Source of the DNA: Thiobacillus sp.
GTDB taxonomy: Bacteria > Pseudomonadota > Gammaproteobacteria > Burkholderiales > Thiobacillaceae
Length of the DNA stretch: 11,540 nucleotides
NCBI GenBank assembly: GCA_024710445.1
Contig: JANJUT010000108.1
Span: forward strand, 1-11,540
Direction of reading: 5' to 3'
Made by a program: the position numbers and the translations under genes. Below, in pieces: positions 1 to 7,458 of this stretch. Each line of letters starts with the position of its first letter. Position 1 is the first letter of the stretch. The notes under the pieces are model-generated. The model did not search any database and was not told where the DNA came from. It saw only the letters and a list, made by a program, of their open reading frames with translations.

Positions 1-631
1 GATCGTCCTGCGGCACCGGAATGCCGGCCGCCCAGCGGATCAGCCCTTCGGCCTCCGGCAGCGCGGCGCGCAGTTTTTCCCGGATGGCGGCGATGCGGGA
101 CAACTCGGGCGCGGCGTGAAAGCCGCCGACGCGTATCCCCACCGGGTGCACCGAGCGCGCGCCAAACAATTCCATCAGTTCGTTGCCCAAAGCCTGGATC
201 CGCAGCCCGCGGCGCACTTCGTCCGGGGCGATGCGCGCCAGTTCGATCGCGCTGCTGCAGCCGAAAAAGTCTGGTGCGGCCAGCAGGTGGATGTGCAGGC
301 TGTGGCTCTGGATCCACTCGCCACAGTAAAACACCCGGCGCATGTCGCGCGCCCACGGGTCGAGTTCGACGCCGAATAGTTTCTCCAGCGCCTGCGCGGC
401 AGTGACCTGATACGCCACCGGGCAGATACCGCAGATGCGCGCCACCATGTCGGGAACTTCGGTGTAACTGCGGCCTTCGAGGAACTTCTCGAAGAAACGC
501 GGCGGCTCGAAAATACGCAGGCGCAGTTCGGCGATCTCGCCGTTATCGATGCGCAGGTCGAGCGCGCCCTCGCCTTCCACCCGGGTCAGCACGGGCACGT
601 GTATCGCAACGGTCCGTTTCCGTTCAGTCAT
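1..631 (-). CDS. hydA: [NiFe] hydrogenase large (alpha) subunit, group 3b / sulfhydrogenase type, partial
   Basis: Catalytic subunit carrying the NiFe(CN)2CO site that splits or makes H2 in a cytoplasmic NAD(P)-linked hydrogenase. I translated the minus strand from the ATG at 631-629; the frame stays open to the window edge, giving 210 residues, roughly half of the usual 420-odd. The N-terminus reads MTERKRTVAIHVPVLTRVEG and includes the usual TRVEGEG stretch. The L1 motif RICGICP lies at about residues 66-71 (Cys67 and Cys70), supplying the first pair of nickel ligands. The second pair (DPCxxC near the C-terminus) and the maturation-protease site lie outside the window. The start overlaps the end of hydD by 8 nt (GCGATGACTGA), so translation is probably coupled. 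As the last gene seen in the hydBGDA order, it fits the bifunctional group 3b assignment; a group 3d HoxH is less likely because HydG and HydB homologues are its partners. Confidence 0.93.
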   Translation of the reverse strand, partial: MTERKRTVAIHVPVLTRVEGEGALDLRIDNGEIAELRLRIFEPPRFFEKFLEGRSYTEVPDMVARICGICPVAYQVTAAQALEKLFGVELDPWARDMRRVFYCGEWIQSHSLHIHLLAAPDFFGCSSAIELARIAPDEVRRGLRIQALGNELMELFGARSVHPVGIRVGGFHAAPELSRIAAIREKLRAALPEAEGLIRWAAGIPVPQDD

Positions 632-1424
632 CGCGCGCCCTCACCTTGTCGGCTGCTGCCAGAAAGACCGGCGCCTGGCTGTTGATCGACTGGAAGCGCC
701 GGGCAATGGCCCGCGGCGTCAGCCCCAGATGGCTGAATTGCGCTGCCAGCGCATCGGTATTGGCATTCTCGGCGGGACCGTAACAGCCATAGCAGTCGCG
801 CCCCAGGCCTGGGCACAGGGCGCCGCAGCCGGCCCGCGTCACCGGTCCCATGCAGGCCACGCCGTGGCTGACCATGACGCAGGTCAGATTGCGCCGCTTG
901 CATTCGGTGCAGACCTTGTCGGCGTTGTCGTGCGGCGCCACGCCGAGCAGCAGGGCATTCACCACCGCCAATATTTGTGGACCGCTAACCGGACAGCCCC
1001 ACAGCTCGAAATCCACTTTGACGTGGTTTGCTATCGGCGTGGATCGCTCCAGGCTGTCGATGGCCTCGGGATGGCTGTAGATCTGCGCCACCCATTCCGC
1101 TCTGTTGGATCCGTTGCGCAAGGCCTGGATGCCGCCGGAGGTGGCGCAGGCGCCGATGGCGATCAGCAGGCGGCTGTGCTGGCGAATATGCTGGATGCGG
1201 GTCTGGTCTTCCGGCGTGGAGACGCTGCCTTCGACAAAGGCCACATCCACGTCGGTATCGGGATCGAGCGGTCCGGCTTCGGCGAAATGCACCAGTTCGA
1301 CCCGCTCGGCGAGCGCAAGCAAATCCTCGCCGAGATTGAGAAAGGCCAGCTGGCAGCCGTCGCAGGAGCTGAACTTGTGGACCGCCACGCGGGGCTTGAT
1401 GGAGGGTTGCAGGGTCACGGCCAT
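624..1424 (-). CDS. hydD: [NiFe] hydrogenase small (delta) subunit
   Basis: Electron-transfer small subunit (266 aa) that pairs with HydA in the cytoplasm and passes electrons from the NiFe site through iron-sulfur clusters. Proximal-cluster ligands are visible as SSCDGC (Cys21, Cys24), GACATSG (Cys93) and WGCPVSG (Cys144). Eight further cysteines (172, 175, 182, 191, 200, 204, 211, 214) are enough for two more [4Fe-4S] clusters, as in soluble group 3 enzymes. There is no twin-arginine signal and no C-terminal membrane anchor, which fits a cytoplasmic enzyme. The ATG at 1424-1422 shares one base with the TGA of hydG (TGATG), and the stop overlaps the start of hydA by 8 nt. Both junctions suggest translational coupling within one operon. 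Confidence 0.93.
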   Translation of the reverse strand: MAVTLQPSIKPRVAVHKFSSCDGCQLAFLNLGEDLLALAERVELVHFAEAGPLDPDTDVDVAFVEGSVSTPEDQTRIQHIRQHSRLLIAIGACATSGGIQALRNGSNRAEWVAQIYSHPEAIDSLERSTPIANHVKVDFELWGCPVSGPQILAVVNALLLGVAPHDNADKVCTECKRRNLTCVMVSHGVACMGPVTRAGCGALCPGLGRDCYGCYGPAENANTDALAAQFSHLGLTPRAIARRFQSINSQAPVFLAAADKVRARDD

Positions 1425-2272
1425 CAGAACCCCCGGTGCCCAAGCAGGGATTTCGCTTCATTCCAGCTGAACACGGGACCATCGCGACAGACGAACGCGC
1501 CGCCAAACTGGCAATGGCCGCAACGCCCCACCGCACACTGCATGTTGCGCTCCATGCTCAGGAACAGGCGCATAGGCGACAACCCGCGTTGCAGCAGAGA
1601 GTCCGCCGCCGCCCGCATCATGCCTTCGGGGCCACACATCATCGCCGTCGCGCAGGTCGGATCGAAGCGGGCCAGGCTAAACAGTTCCACCACGTGGCCG
1701 ACATGCCAGGGCCATTTGTCCCCACCCTGGCTCGCCGCCACCAGCACCTGGGTATTGGGCAGCTTCGCCCAGCGGTCATACTGCTCGCGCCAGATCAGAT
1801 CCTCAGTGTGTTTCACGCCCTGGATGATGACCAGCTTGCCGAAGCGCTCGCGCCTTTTCAGGATGTAATGAATGACCGACACCACCGGCGCACACCCCAG
1901 TCCGCCGGTCACCAGCACGATGTCGTTGCCGCCCACCTCCTGCAGCGGCCAGCCGCGGCCGAACGGCCCGCGCAGCCCCACCTTGTCGCCGGGCTGCAGT
2001 GCAGACAGCCCCTGGGTGACGCGCCCGAGCGCACGAATGGTGTGGCCGATCCCGCTGCGGTCGCCCGGGTCGGACATGATGGAAATCGGCACCTCGCCCA
2101 CGCCGTAGAGATACAGCATGTTGAACTGGCCGGGCGCGAAGCGGTACGCCGCCTGCGCCGCCGCATCGTCGAGCTGCAGCTTCAGGGTGAAGATCGTCGG
2201 CGATTCCTGGGTGCGTGCCAGCACCGTGGCGGCGTGCGGCGGTCCGGAATCGATTGGGGAATGTATTTTCAT
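1424..2272 (-). CDS. hydG: Hydrogenase FAD/NAD(P)-binding gamma subunit
   Basis: Diaphorase-type subunit (282 aa) that exchanges electrons between the hydrogenase clusters and NAD(P)H. It belongs to the ferredoxin-reductase / dihydroorotate dehydrogenase electron-transfer family. The FAD-binding barrel comes first, with RFAPGQF (about 44-50), PISIMS (62-67) and RGPFGRGW (101-108). The nucleotide-binding fold has VTGGLGCAPV (121-130) and MCGPEGMM (212-219). A C-terminal [2Fe-2S] motif has Cys246, Cys251, Cys254 and Cys262. I place the start at the ATG 2272-2270 (MKIHSPIDSG). A longer open frame reaches 2416, but its extra residues lie inside hydB and look like out-of-frame arginine-rich translation. 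The chosen ATG makes an ATGA overlap with the hydB stop. The gene ends in a TGATG junction with hydD. Confidence 0.92.
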   Translation of the reverse strand: MKIHSPIDSGPPHAATVLARTQESPTIFTLKLQLDDAAAQAAYRFAPGQFNMLYLYGVGEVPISIMSDPGDRSGIGHTIRALGRVTQGLSALQPGDKVGLRGPFGRGWPLQEVGGNDIVLVTGGLGCAPVVSVIHYILKRRERFGKLVIIQGVKHTEDLIWREQYDRWAKLPNTQVLVAASQGGDKWPWHVGHVVELFSLARFDPTCATAMMCGPEGMMRAAADSLLQRGLSPMRLFLSMERNMQCAVGRCGHCQFGGAFVCRDGPVFSWNEAKSLLGHRGF

Positions 2273-3411
2273 GGCTGTGCCTCGCCGGCCGTCAATGCGG
2301 CGACTTCTTCGGTCAGGTCGATGCCTGCGGGGCACCAGGCAATGCAGCGCCCGCAGCCGACACAACCGCTGCGGCCGAACTGGTCGTGCCAGGTGGCCAG
2401 TTTGTGGGTCAGCCATTGCCGGTAGCGGCTGCGAATGTCAGGCCGCACATTGAAGCCATGCAAGTGGCCGTGCGACTCGCCGAAACACGAATCCCAGATG
2501 CGGACATGTTCGCTGCTGCGGCCGTCGAGCACGGGGGTGTCGGTCTCGGCGTGGCAAAAACAGGTGGGGCATACCGCCGTGCAGTTGCCACATGCCAGAC
2601 AACGCGTTGCCACCTCATCCCAGCGCGGATGTTCCAGCTGCTTCATCAGGGCTTCGCGCAAATCAGGGCTGGGCAGGCTGCGCGTCTGCGCTGCTGCGGC
2701 TTCCAGGCCTTGTTGCCGGGCAGCCTCGATCTGCTGTGGCGTGACTGCCGGCAATTCCAGCATGCGAAACACCGCCTCGCCCTTGTCACTACCCGGCACG
2801 ACGACGAAGCCATCCGCCAATTCCACCAGCATGAGGTCATAGCCTACGGTCGGCGTCGGACCGTCCCCGGTCGAGGCGCAAAAGCACGTGGCTGCCGGCA
2901 CCGCACATTGCACCGCCACCAGAAACAGTTGCTCGCGCCGTCGGGCATAGTGTGCGTCGCGCCGAGTGTCGGGAAGAAAATGGGCATCCTGCAAAGCCAG
3001 CGCCGCCAGGTCGCAGGCACGCACGCCGATGATGGCCTGCCTGGCGGGTTCGGGATGTACGGCGACAAACTGCAGCACACCCGATTCATCCCGTTCCGCG
3101 CGCCACAATGACTCTTGGGGCACAAAGGCTTGCGGCTTGATTGCCTGCGGCCCGTTCGCCCAGGCGAAATAACGGTTCTCCGGGTCCGGGGTCAGTCGAT
3201 ACTGCCCTGCTGTCTGGGCGGCCTGCAAGCCTCGCGGCAAGGCATCGGCCGTATGGAGTTCACGCATGACGATGGCGCCGTTCACCACAGAGGGTCCGAG
3301 GCATTGGTAAGCGTTTGCCCTCAAACCGGCCAGCAATGAATTCAAATGCTCGACAGATAAAAATCCTGCGTGCTCAAACCCGGAAGTCACAGTGTCACGG
3401 CTCCATGTCAT
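2269..3411 (-). CDS. hydB: Hydrogenase iron-sulfur (beta) subunit
   Basis: Four-gene operon leader (380 aa), the 4Fe-4S dicluster subunit that works with HydG in moving electrons between the hydrogenase and NAD(P)H or, in sulfhydrogenases, to sulfur or polysulfide. Two ferredoxin-type motifs are plain near the C-terminus: CLACGNCTAVC (Cys271, 274, 277, 281) and CVGCGRCIAWC (Cys350, 353, 356, 360). Family features further upstream are GVRACDLAAL (129-138) and a CFCAS cysteine group (176-180). The ATG at 3411-3409 gives MTWSRDTVTS; no strong SD precedes it. Its stop overlaps hydG by four bases. The 108 bp to the divergent cmpX-like gene must hold the operon promoter; I found no convincing -35/-10 pair or FNR-type palindrome there. 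Confidence 0.9.
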   Translation of the reverse strand: MTWSRDTVTSGFEHAGFLSVEHLNSLLAGLRANAYQCLGPSVVNGAIVMRELHTADALPRGLQAAQTAGQYRLTPDPENRYFAWANGPQAIKPQAFVPQESLWRAERDESGVLQFVAVHPEPARQAIIGVRACDLAALALQDAHFLPDTRRDAHYARRREQLFLVAVQCAVPAATCFCASTGDGPTPTVGYDLMLVELADGFVVVPGSDKGEAVFRMLELPAVTPQQIEAARQQGLEAAAAQTRSLPSPDLREALMKQLEHPRWDEVATRCLACGNCTAVCPTCFCHAETDTPVLDGRSSEHVRIWDSCFGESHGHLHGFNVRPDIRSRYRQWLTHKLATWHDQFGRSGCVGCGRCIAWCPAGIDLTEEVAALTAGEAQP

Positions 3412-3483
3412 ACCCGCAGTGTATGCATAAAACCCCGATTCTGGCAGGTTTGCTGCTACGGCATCGCAGCGTGGTTCGTTCGT

Positions 3484-3489
3484 TATAAT
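3484..3489 (+). promoter_or_regulatory. -10 box (TATAAT) for the cmpX-like gene
   Basis: A perfect TATAAT lies 30 bp before the ATG of the small channel-like gene. The -35 position at suitable spacing (GCATCG around 3461-3466) is a poor match, so the promoter is supported mainly by its -10 element. An SD (GGAGG, 3508-3512) follows downstream, seven bases before the ATG. Confidence 0.55.
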
Positions 3490-3519
3490 GCGTTTTTAAG
3501 CAGTAATGGAGGATGTGCC

Positions 3520-4185
3520 ATGCAGCAACAACTGGATGTATTCGTCGCTTCCCTGACATCTTTCTGGACACAACTGGCAGGCTTTGTACCGCAGTTGCTG
3601 GCAGCGCTGCTGCTGCTGTTCGTCGGCTGGCTGCTCGCCAACCTGGTTCGCACCGGTGTGATGAAACTGCTCGACGTGCTGAAATTCGACATGCTCGCCG
3701 AGAAAACCGGCATCGAGGCCTTTCTCAAGCAGGGCAATCTGGATGTATCGCTGTCGCGCCTGCTGGCCAAGCTGACGTACTGGGTCATCATCTTCATCGT
3801 CATCGTGACCGTGGCCAACAGCCTCGGCCTGCACATGGTGGCAGACCTGTTCAACAAGATCGTGCTCTACATCCCCAATATCATCGTTGCCATTCTGGTG
3901 CTGGTATTTGGCGTGCTGGTGGCGCGTTTCATCAACCGCATGGTATTCGCCTACCTCAACAACATCGGCGTCCAGGGCGCACTCACCATCAGCACCCTGT
4001 CGGAATATGGCGTGATCATCTTTGTGGTGTTTGTGGCACTGGAGCAGCTGGCCATCGGCACCAACCTGCTGACCGCCGCCTTCCAGATCGGCTTTGGCGC
4101 GGTTGGTCTGGCACTGGCGTTGGCATTCGGGCTGGGTGGCCGCGAATGGGCGGCCGGGGTGATCAAGAAACTGACCGAAAAGTAA
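3520..4185 (+). CDS. Small CmpX / TM-helix family mechanosensitive-channel-like membrane protein
   Basis: Predicted inner-membrane protein of 221 aa with about five hydrophobic segments (roughly 21-43, 82-103, 112-137, 161-181, 186-206). It resembles the TM_helix / CmpX group of proteins related to small-conductance mechanosensitive channels. The last segment, LALAFGLGGREWAAGVIKK (198-217), looks like the glycine/alanine-rich pore helix of that superfamily. The soluble beta and alpha/beta domains of true MscS are absent, so gating or osmotic release is inferred only from family resemblance. The start is the ATG at 3520, seven bases after GGAGG; the frame is open further upstream to 3370, but that stretch overlaps the hydB start and promoter and is not protein-like. 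It appears to be a single-gene transcript ending at the terminator at 4234-4280. Confidence 0.8.
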   Translation: MQQQLDVFVASLTSFWTQLAGFVPQLLAALLLLFVGWLLANLVRTGVMKLLDVLKFDMLAEKTGIEAFLKQGNLDVSLSRLLAKLTYWVIIFIVIVTVANSLGLHMVADLFNKIVLYIPNIIVAILVLVFGVLVARFINRMVFAYLNNIGVQGALTISTLSEYGVIIFVVFVALEQLAIGTNLLTAAFQIGFGAVGLALALAFGLGGREWAAGVIKKLTEK

Positions 4186-4233
4186 ATTCAGGGCGGCAAT
4201 CTGCCGCTGCGCAAAAAAAGAAGCCATACAAAC

Positions 4234-4280
4234 AAAACGGCAGTCTGGTTCGCTCAATGGCGGGCCAGACTGCCGTTTTT
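4234..4280. terminator. Bidirectional intrinsic terminator between cmpX-like gene and rluB
   Basis: A perfect 15-bp inverted repeat (AAAACGGCAGTCTGG at 4234-4248 and its complement at 4265-4279) with a 16-nt loop. On the plus strand the stem ends in a T run (4276-4280). On the minus strand the complementary A/T edge does the same for rluB, whose stop is 17 bp away. Its place between convergent genes fits termination of both. Confidence 0.9.
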
Positions 4281-4296
4281 CCATGTTGAGTTCCGG

Positions 4297-5187
4297 TTAA
4301 CGTATCCGCGGCTTGCGCGTATGTTTGTCCGGCACGCCCCGCTTTTGCCGACGCGGGCTCGGCTTCATCTCGGCCCACTCCAGCACGCGCGCGACCAGAT
4401 CATCGTCCAGTTCCATTTTCTGGCCACGGCGCAGTTGCGGCGGCAGGGCGATCGGGCCAAAGCGGACGCGCGTCAGTCGCGACACGGTCAGGCCAAAGTG
4501 CTCGAACAGCCGGCGCACTTCGCGCTTGCGACCTTCCTTGATGACCACACGATACCAGCGGTTGGCGCCCTCGCCGCCTCCGGCAAAGCAGCTTTGCAGC
4601 TGGGCCGGGCCATCTTCGAGTTCCACACCGGCGAGCAGTTGCGCGATCATGTCCTCGGACAATTCGCCCAGCACACGCACGGCATACTCACGCTCGACTT
4701 CAAAACGCGGATGCATCAGGTTGTTCGCGAGTTCACCCGAGGTAGTGAAAATCATCAGACCGTCGGTGTTGTAGTCCAGCCGGCCAATTGAAATCCACTT
4801 GGCACCGCGAATTTTGGGCAAGGCATCAAACACCGTGGGGCGACCCTTGGGGTCGTCACGGCTGACGATTTCGCCTTCCGACTTGTGATAAATCAAAATG
4901 CGCGTGCGCTTTTCGTCAAAGCGCAGATACACGCGACGGCCGCTGACCTTGACGATATCGCGCGGACCGACCTTGCTGCCGATGGTGGCGGTTTCACCGT
5001 TGACCTGCACCCGGCCCTCGGCAATCCATTCTTCCATCTCGCGGCGCGAACCGACCCCCGCCGAGGCCAGTGCTTTCTGCAGGCGCTCGCTGGCCGCCTC
5101 GGGGGCCATGGCCTGCTGCAGGCGGCTCGCCGCGCGGCCCATGGGTGCATTGGGCGAGCGGCGGATGGGAGAGCTGGGGCGGGACAT
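4297..5187 (-). CDS. rluB: 23S rRNA pseudouridine synthase, RluB type
   Basis: Pseudouridine synthase of the RsuA/RluB/E/F family; RluB isomerises U2605 (E. coli numbering) of 23S rRNA. The 296-aa product has an N-terminal S4 RNA-binding domain (about 35-80, with ERLQKALASAGVGSRREMEE), then the catalytic domain with GRLDYNTDGL (about 135-144), whose Asp138 is the expected nucleophile. Later KEGRKREVRRL matches the conserved RNA-contacting motif. The basic tail is Arg/Lys-rich, as in many RluB proteins. I chose the ATG at 5187-5185 (MSRPSSPIRR). A TTG two codons upstream (5193) would overlap the scpB stop as TTGA and is the alternative. It is the last gene of the scpA-scpB-rluB run, an order common in betaproteobacteria, and ends just before the shared terminator. 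RluB versus RluE/F is decided from length and context. Confidence 0.9.
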   Translation of the reverse strand: MSRPSSPIRRSPNAPMGRAASRLQQAMAPEAASERLQKALASAGVGSRREMEEWIAEGRVQVNGETATIGSKVGPRDIVKVSGRRVYLRFDEKRTRILIYHKSEGEIVSRDDPKGRPTVFDALPKIRGAKWISIGRLDYNTDGLMIFTTSGELANNLMHPRFEVEREYAVRVLGELSEDMIAQLLAGVELEDGPAQLQSCFAGGGEGANRWYRVVIKEGRKREVRRLFEHFGLTVSRLTRVRFGPIALPPQLRRGQKMELDDDLVARVLEWAEMKPSPRRQKRGVPDKHTRKPRIR

Positions 5188-5189
5188 AT

Positions 5190-5897
5190 TCAAAGAATCT
5201 CGGTGGCGGTGTCATCAACGACAGGGCGATCAGACAGGGGGCTGACACGGACAATTTCAATCACCGCGCCAAACGTCTGGGGAGCGTCATTGTCCAGCAA
5301 TTCCGCACGAAGTTCCGGAATTAATGCAGTTTCATCCGGTGTGACGAGCTGACCCAACTCTTCCAGCGGTGGCAATTCGGACAGCGTGCGCAGCCCCAGA
5401 TCGCTCAGGAAGTGGCTGGTTGTGCCGAACAGGGCCGGTCGGCCCGGCACATCGCGATGGCCGATGGCCTCGATCCAGCCGCGCTCTTCCAGGGTCTTGA
5501 TGATGTTGGGATTGACCGATACGCCGCGAATATCCTCGATATCGCCGCGCGTCACCGGCTGGCGATAGGCAATGATGGCGAGCGTTTCCAGCACCGCACG
5601 CGAATAGCGCGGCGGTTTTTCGTTCTTCAGCCGCGTCAGCCAGGGCTGCATTTCGGGCCGTGTCTGGAAGCGCCAGCCGTCGGCCACCTGCACCAGTTCC
5701 ACGCCCCGGCCATGCCACTGCGCACGCACTACATCGAGCGCGCGGCGCAGCACATCGTTGGACAGGCCTTGATCGGGCTCGTCCTGTTCGAACATGCGTT
5801 TGAGATCGGCCAGCGAGAGCGGTTCGATGGCTGCCAGCAAGGCCGCCTCCAGAACGACCTTCAGATCGTCCGGGTTGTCATTCGGTTGTAAGTTCAT
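5190..5897 (-). CDS. scpB: Segregation and condensation protein B
   Basis: Kleisin-associated winged-helix protein (235 aa) that binds ScpA and helps SMC organise and segregate the chromosome. The N-terminal part [25 protein letters not shown] (described here by its ends, residues about 12-36) matches the family opening. The central stretch around [20 protein letters not shown] (about 104-123) and [20 protein letters not shown] are the signature winged-helix segments. GRPALFGTT follows. The ATG at 5897 lies 20 bp inside the 3' end of scpA, so the two are probably translationally coupled. The tail after about residue 185 is longer than in Bacillus ScpB, as is usual in betaproteobacteria. Confidence 0.94.
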   Translation of the reverse strand: MNLQPNDNPDDLKVVLEAALLAAIEPLSLADLKRMFEQDEPDQGLSNDVLRRALDVVRAQWHGRGVELVQVADGWRFQTRPEMQPWLTRLKNEKPPRYSRAVLETLAIIAYRQPVTRGDIEDIRGVSVNPNIIKTLEERGWIEAIGHRDVPGRPALFGTTSHFLSDLGLRTLSELPPLEELGQLVTPDETALIPELRAELLDNDAPQTFGAVIEIVRVSPLSDRPVVDDTATEIL

Positions 5898-6705
5898 GGA
5901 GCTTTACGTAAATGGGGTCAAACGGCTCGGCCTGGGTCACGTCGAGCAGGGTTTCCTTGGTCAGTTCCAGCACCGCCAGGAAGGTCACTACAAGTTCATG
6001 TACCGTGGAAGATTCCGGAAACAAATCTTTGAATTCCATGAACTCTCCAGGGGCAAGGCGCTTGAGTATCCGGCTCATGTGCTCGCGGATCGACAGTTCC
6101 TGGCGGCCGATACGGTGGTGGGTGCGATTCTTTGCGCGCGACAGGATCGCCAGCCACGCCGCGGCCAGCTCTTCCGGGTGCAGGCTGGGCAAATGCCTGG
6201 CAGCCGCCGGCAGAAACACACTCACCGTGTCGAAATCGCGACCGGACTGCGGCATCTCGTTCAGGTGCTGCCCGGCAAGCTTCATCTGCTCGTATTCCAG
6301 CAAGCGGCGCACCAGTTCGGCGCGCGGGTCGTCGCCCTCGCTGGCCTCTTCGCTCTGTTGTGAACGCGGCAGCAGCATGCGCGACTTGATGTCGATCAGC
6401 ATCGCCGCCATCAGCAGATATTCCGCCGCCAGTTCCAGCCGGGTCGCCCTTGCCGCCTCGACATACGCCATATACTGCCTGGTCAACGCGGCCATCGGGA
6501 TATCCAGCACATCCAGGTTCTGGCGGCGGATCAGATACAGCAGGAGATCGAGCGGGCCTTCAAACGCCTCCAGAAAGACTTCAAGCGCATCCGGCGGAAT
6601 ATAGAGATCCTGCGGCAACTCGGTCAGCAGTTCACCCTTCACCTTGATGACAGGCGCAGCAGGGGTGTCGTGAAGAGGGGGCTGAAGAAGCTCGGTGGCG
6701 CTCAT
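5878..6705 (-). CDS. scpA: Segregation and condensation protein A (kleisin)
   Basis: Kleisin subunit (275 aa) that bridges SMC heads and recruits ScpB for chromosome compaction. The hallmark [21 protein letters not shown] segment lies at about residues 46-66, followed by [15 protein letters not shown] and [19 protein letters not shown] (about 94-112), which are the conserved SMC-binding helices. The C-terminal part carries the winged-helix region. The first 30 residues are a variable extension rich in Pro and Leu. The ATG at 6705-6703 is the only plausible start; no clear SD precedes it. It heads the scpA-scpB-rluB run and is divergent from tetR, with 107 bp between the two starts. Confidence 0.94.
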   Translation of the reverse strand: MSATELLQPPLHDTPAAPVIKVKGELLTELPQDLYIPPDALEVFLEAFEGPLDLLLYLIRRQNLDVLDIPMAALTRQYMAYVEAARATRLELAAEYLLMAAMLIDIKSRMLLPRSQQSEEASEGDDPRAELVRRLLEYEQMKLAGQHLNEMPQSGRDFDTVSVFLPAAARHLPSLHPEELAAAWLAILSRAKNRTHHRIGRQELSIREHMSRILKRLAPGEFMEFKDLFPESSTVHELVVTFLAVLELTKETLLDVTQAEPFDPIYVKLHELTTE

Positions 6706-6776
6706 GGCCGCATTTTACCCGACCCAAGGTGTTCTCTTGCACGTCGCCCGCCTCTGCTCTCAAGATTCATGGCCGC

Positions 6777-6805
6777 TTGCATTTTACCGATCGGTCAACT
6801 AGTAT
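6777..6805 (+). promoter_or_regulatory. Candidate tetR promoter
   Basis: TTGCAT (6777-6782) and TAGTAT (6800-6805) are 17 bp apart and are moderate matches to sigma-70 -35 and -10 elements. The expected transcription start falls at about 6812, next to the ATG at 6813, so the transcript could be leaderless; no SD is visible before the ATG. The operator-like palindrome fills the spacer. Confidence 0.5.
6783..6798 (+). promoter_or_regulatory. TetR-type operator, site A (upstream of tetR)
   Basis: The 16-mer TTTACCGATCGGTCAA is an inverted repeat centred on CGATCG. Read on the minus strand it is TTGAC-N6-GTAAA and matches site B at 7459-7474 at 12 of 16 positions. It sits exactly between the candidate -35 and -10 boxes of tetR, where bound repressor would block RNA polymerase, as in autoregulated TetR genes. 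The general form resembles the TAGAC-N6-GTCTA sites recalled for NemR-type regulators. Confidence 0.75.
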
Positions 6806-6812
6806 TCGCCGC

Positions 6813-7418
6813 ATGAACATCGCCACCGACACCCGCTCCAGAATCCTCGCCGCAGCCAAGCCGCGCTTCCACTCGCGCAGCTATGCCAATGTGGGCATCC
6901 AGGAGATATGCGAAGGCGCGGGCATCCAGAAAGGCAGCTTCTATCACTTCTTTCCGTCCAAGCGCGATCTGGTGATGGCGGTGATCGATGAATTTGCGGA
7001 TGAATGGGCGAATGGCTTTGTAGCGGAGGCCTTCGATCCGGCCCTGCCGCCGATGGAGCGCATCGACTATCTGATCGACGCGGCCTACTTCTGGCAAAAA
7101 TCGATCAAGCAGGTGCATGGCCGCATGCTCGGTTGCATTTTTGGCAACCTGACGCTGGAAGTCAGCACCCAGGACGATATTCTCCGGGCCAAGCTGCTGG
7201 CCATCTTCACGCGGGCCAAATCGCGCTTCAGCGAAACCCTGGGCCAGGCGGTTGCGGCAGGCACCATTGCGCCGCTGGATACCGAACTGACGGCAGAAGC
7301 CATGCTTGCGTACCTGGAAGGCGTGATATTGCTGGCCAAGGCACAGAACGATCCCGAGGTGCTATATCGCCTGGGGCCTGCCATCAAAACGCTGCGTGTC
7401 GAACTGAAAACGGCCTGA
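6813..7418 (+). CDS. TetR/AcrR-family transcriptional regulator, NemR/AcuR-like
   Basis: Predicted one-component repressor of 201 aa. The N-terminal helix-turn-helix runs from about residue 8 to 54, with VGIQEICEGAGIQKGSFYHF (27-46) and FPSKRDLV as the classic TetR signature. The C-terminal ligand domain contains LGCIFGNLTLE (106-116), typical of the NemR/AcuR-like subgroup. Cys108 and Lys176 appear to fall where E. coli NemR has its redox pair Cys106 and Lys175; this alignment was made from memory. Cys33 is the only other cysteine. I chose the ATG at 6813 because the protein then begins directly before the HTH; the frame is open back to 6729, but that part covers the promoter and operator. 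It is followed by a terminator, then by tusA-dsrE2 in the same direction with a second operator copy, so it likely represses itself and that pair. The inducer is unknown. Confidence 0.88.
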   Translation: MNIATDTRSRILAAAKPRFHSRSYANVGIQEICEGAGIQKGSFYHFFPSKRDLVMAVIDEFADEWANGFVAEAFDPALPPMERIDYLIDAAYFWQKSIKQVHGRMLGCIFGNLTLEVSTQDDILRAKLLAIFTRAKSRFSETLGQAVAAGTIAPLDTELTAEAMLAYLEGVILLAKAQNDPEVLYRLGPAIKTLRVELKTA

Positions 7419-7448
7419 GCGCCTGGCGCCAGCAGCGCGCTTTTTTTT
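7419..7448 (+). terminator. Intrinsic terminator after tetR
   Basis: Directly after the tetR TGA, the 10-bp palindrome CTGGCGCCAG (7423-7432) is flanked by GCGC repeats (7419-7422 and 7435-7438) that extend the stem, followed by eight T residues (7441-7448). This separates the tetR transcript from tusA-dsrE2, so the downstream pair needs its own promoter. Confidence 0.85.
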
Positions 7449-7458
7449 CGGCCCCAGC

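Noticed and set aside
549..1868. Long plus-strand open frame (439 codons) opposite the hydrogenase genes
   Set aside because: It spans hydA, hydD and hydG on the opposite strand; those have clear cofactor motifs and overlapping starts. The plus-strand translation is low-complexity Arg/His/Ala-rich and matches no family, as expected for antisense frames in GC-rich DNA.
2273..2416. Upstream extension of HydG by 48 residues
   Set aside because: The added residues are an out-of-frame reading of the HydB C-terminus, including its ferredoxin motif region; the ATG at 2272 gives the usual family start and an ATGA overlap.
1436..2425. Plus-strand open frame (329 codons) opposite hydG
   Set aside because: Antisense shadow of a convincing FAD/NAD-binding subunit; no domain motifs or ribosome binding site.
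3496..4284. Minus-strand open frame (262 codons) opposite the cmpX-like gene
   Set aside because: Gln/His/Asp-rich antisense translation of membrane-segment codons and it crosses the terminator hairpin; not a protein.
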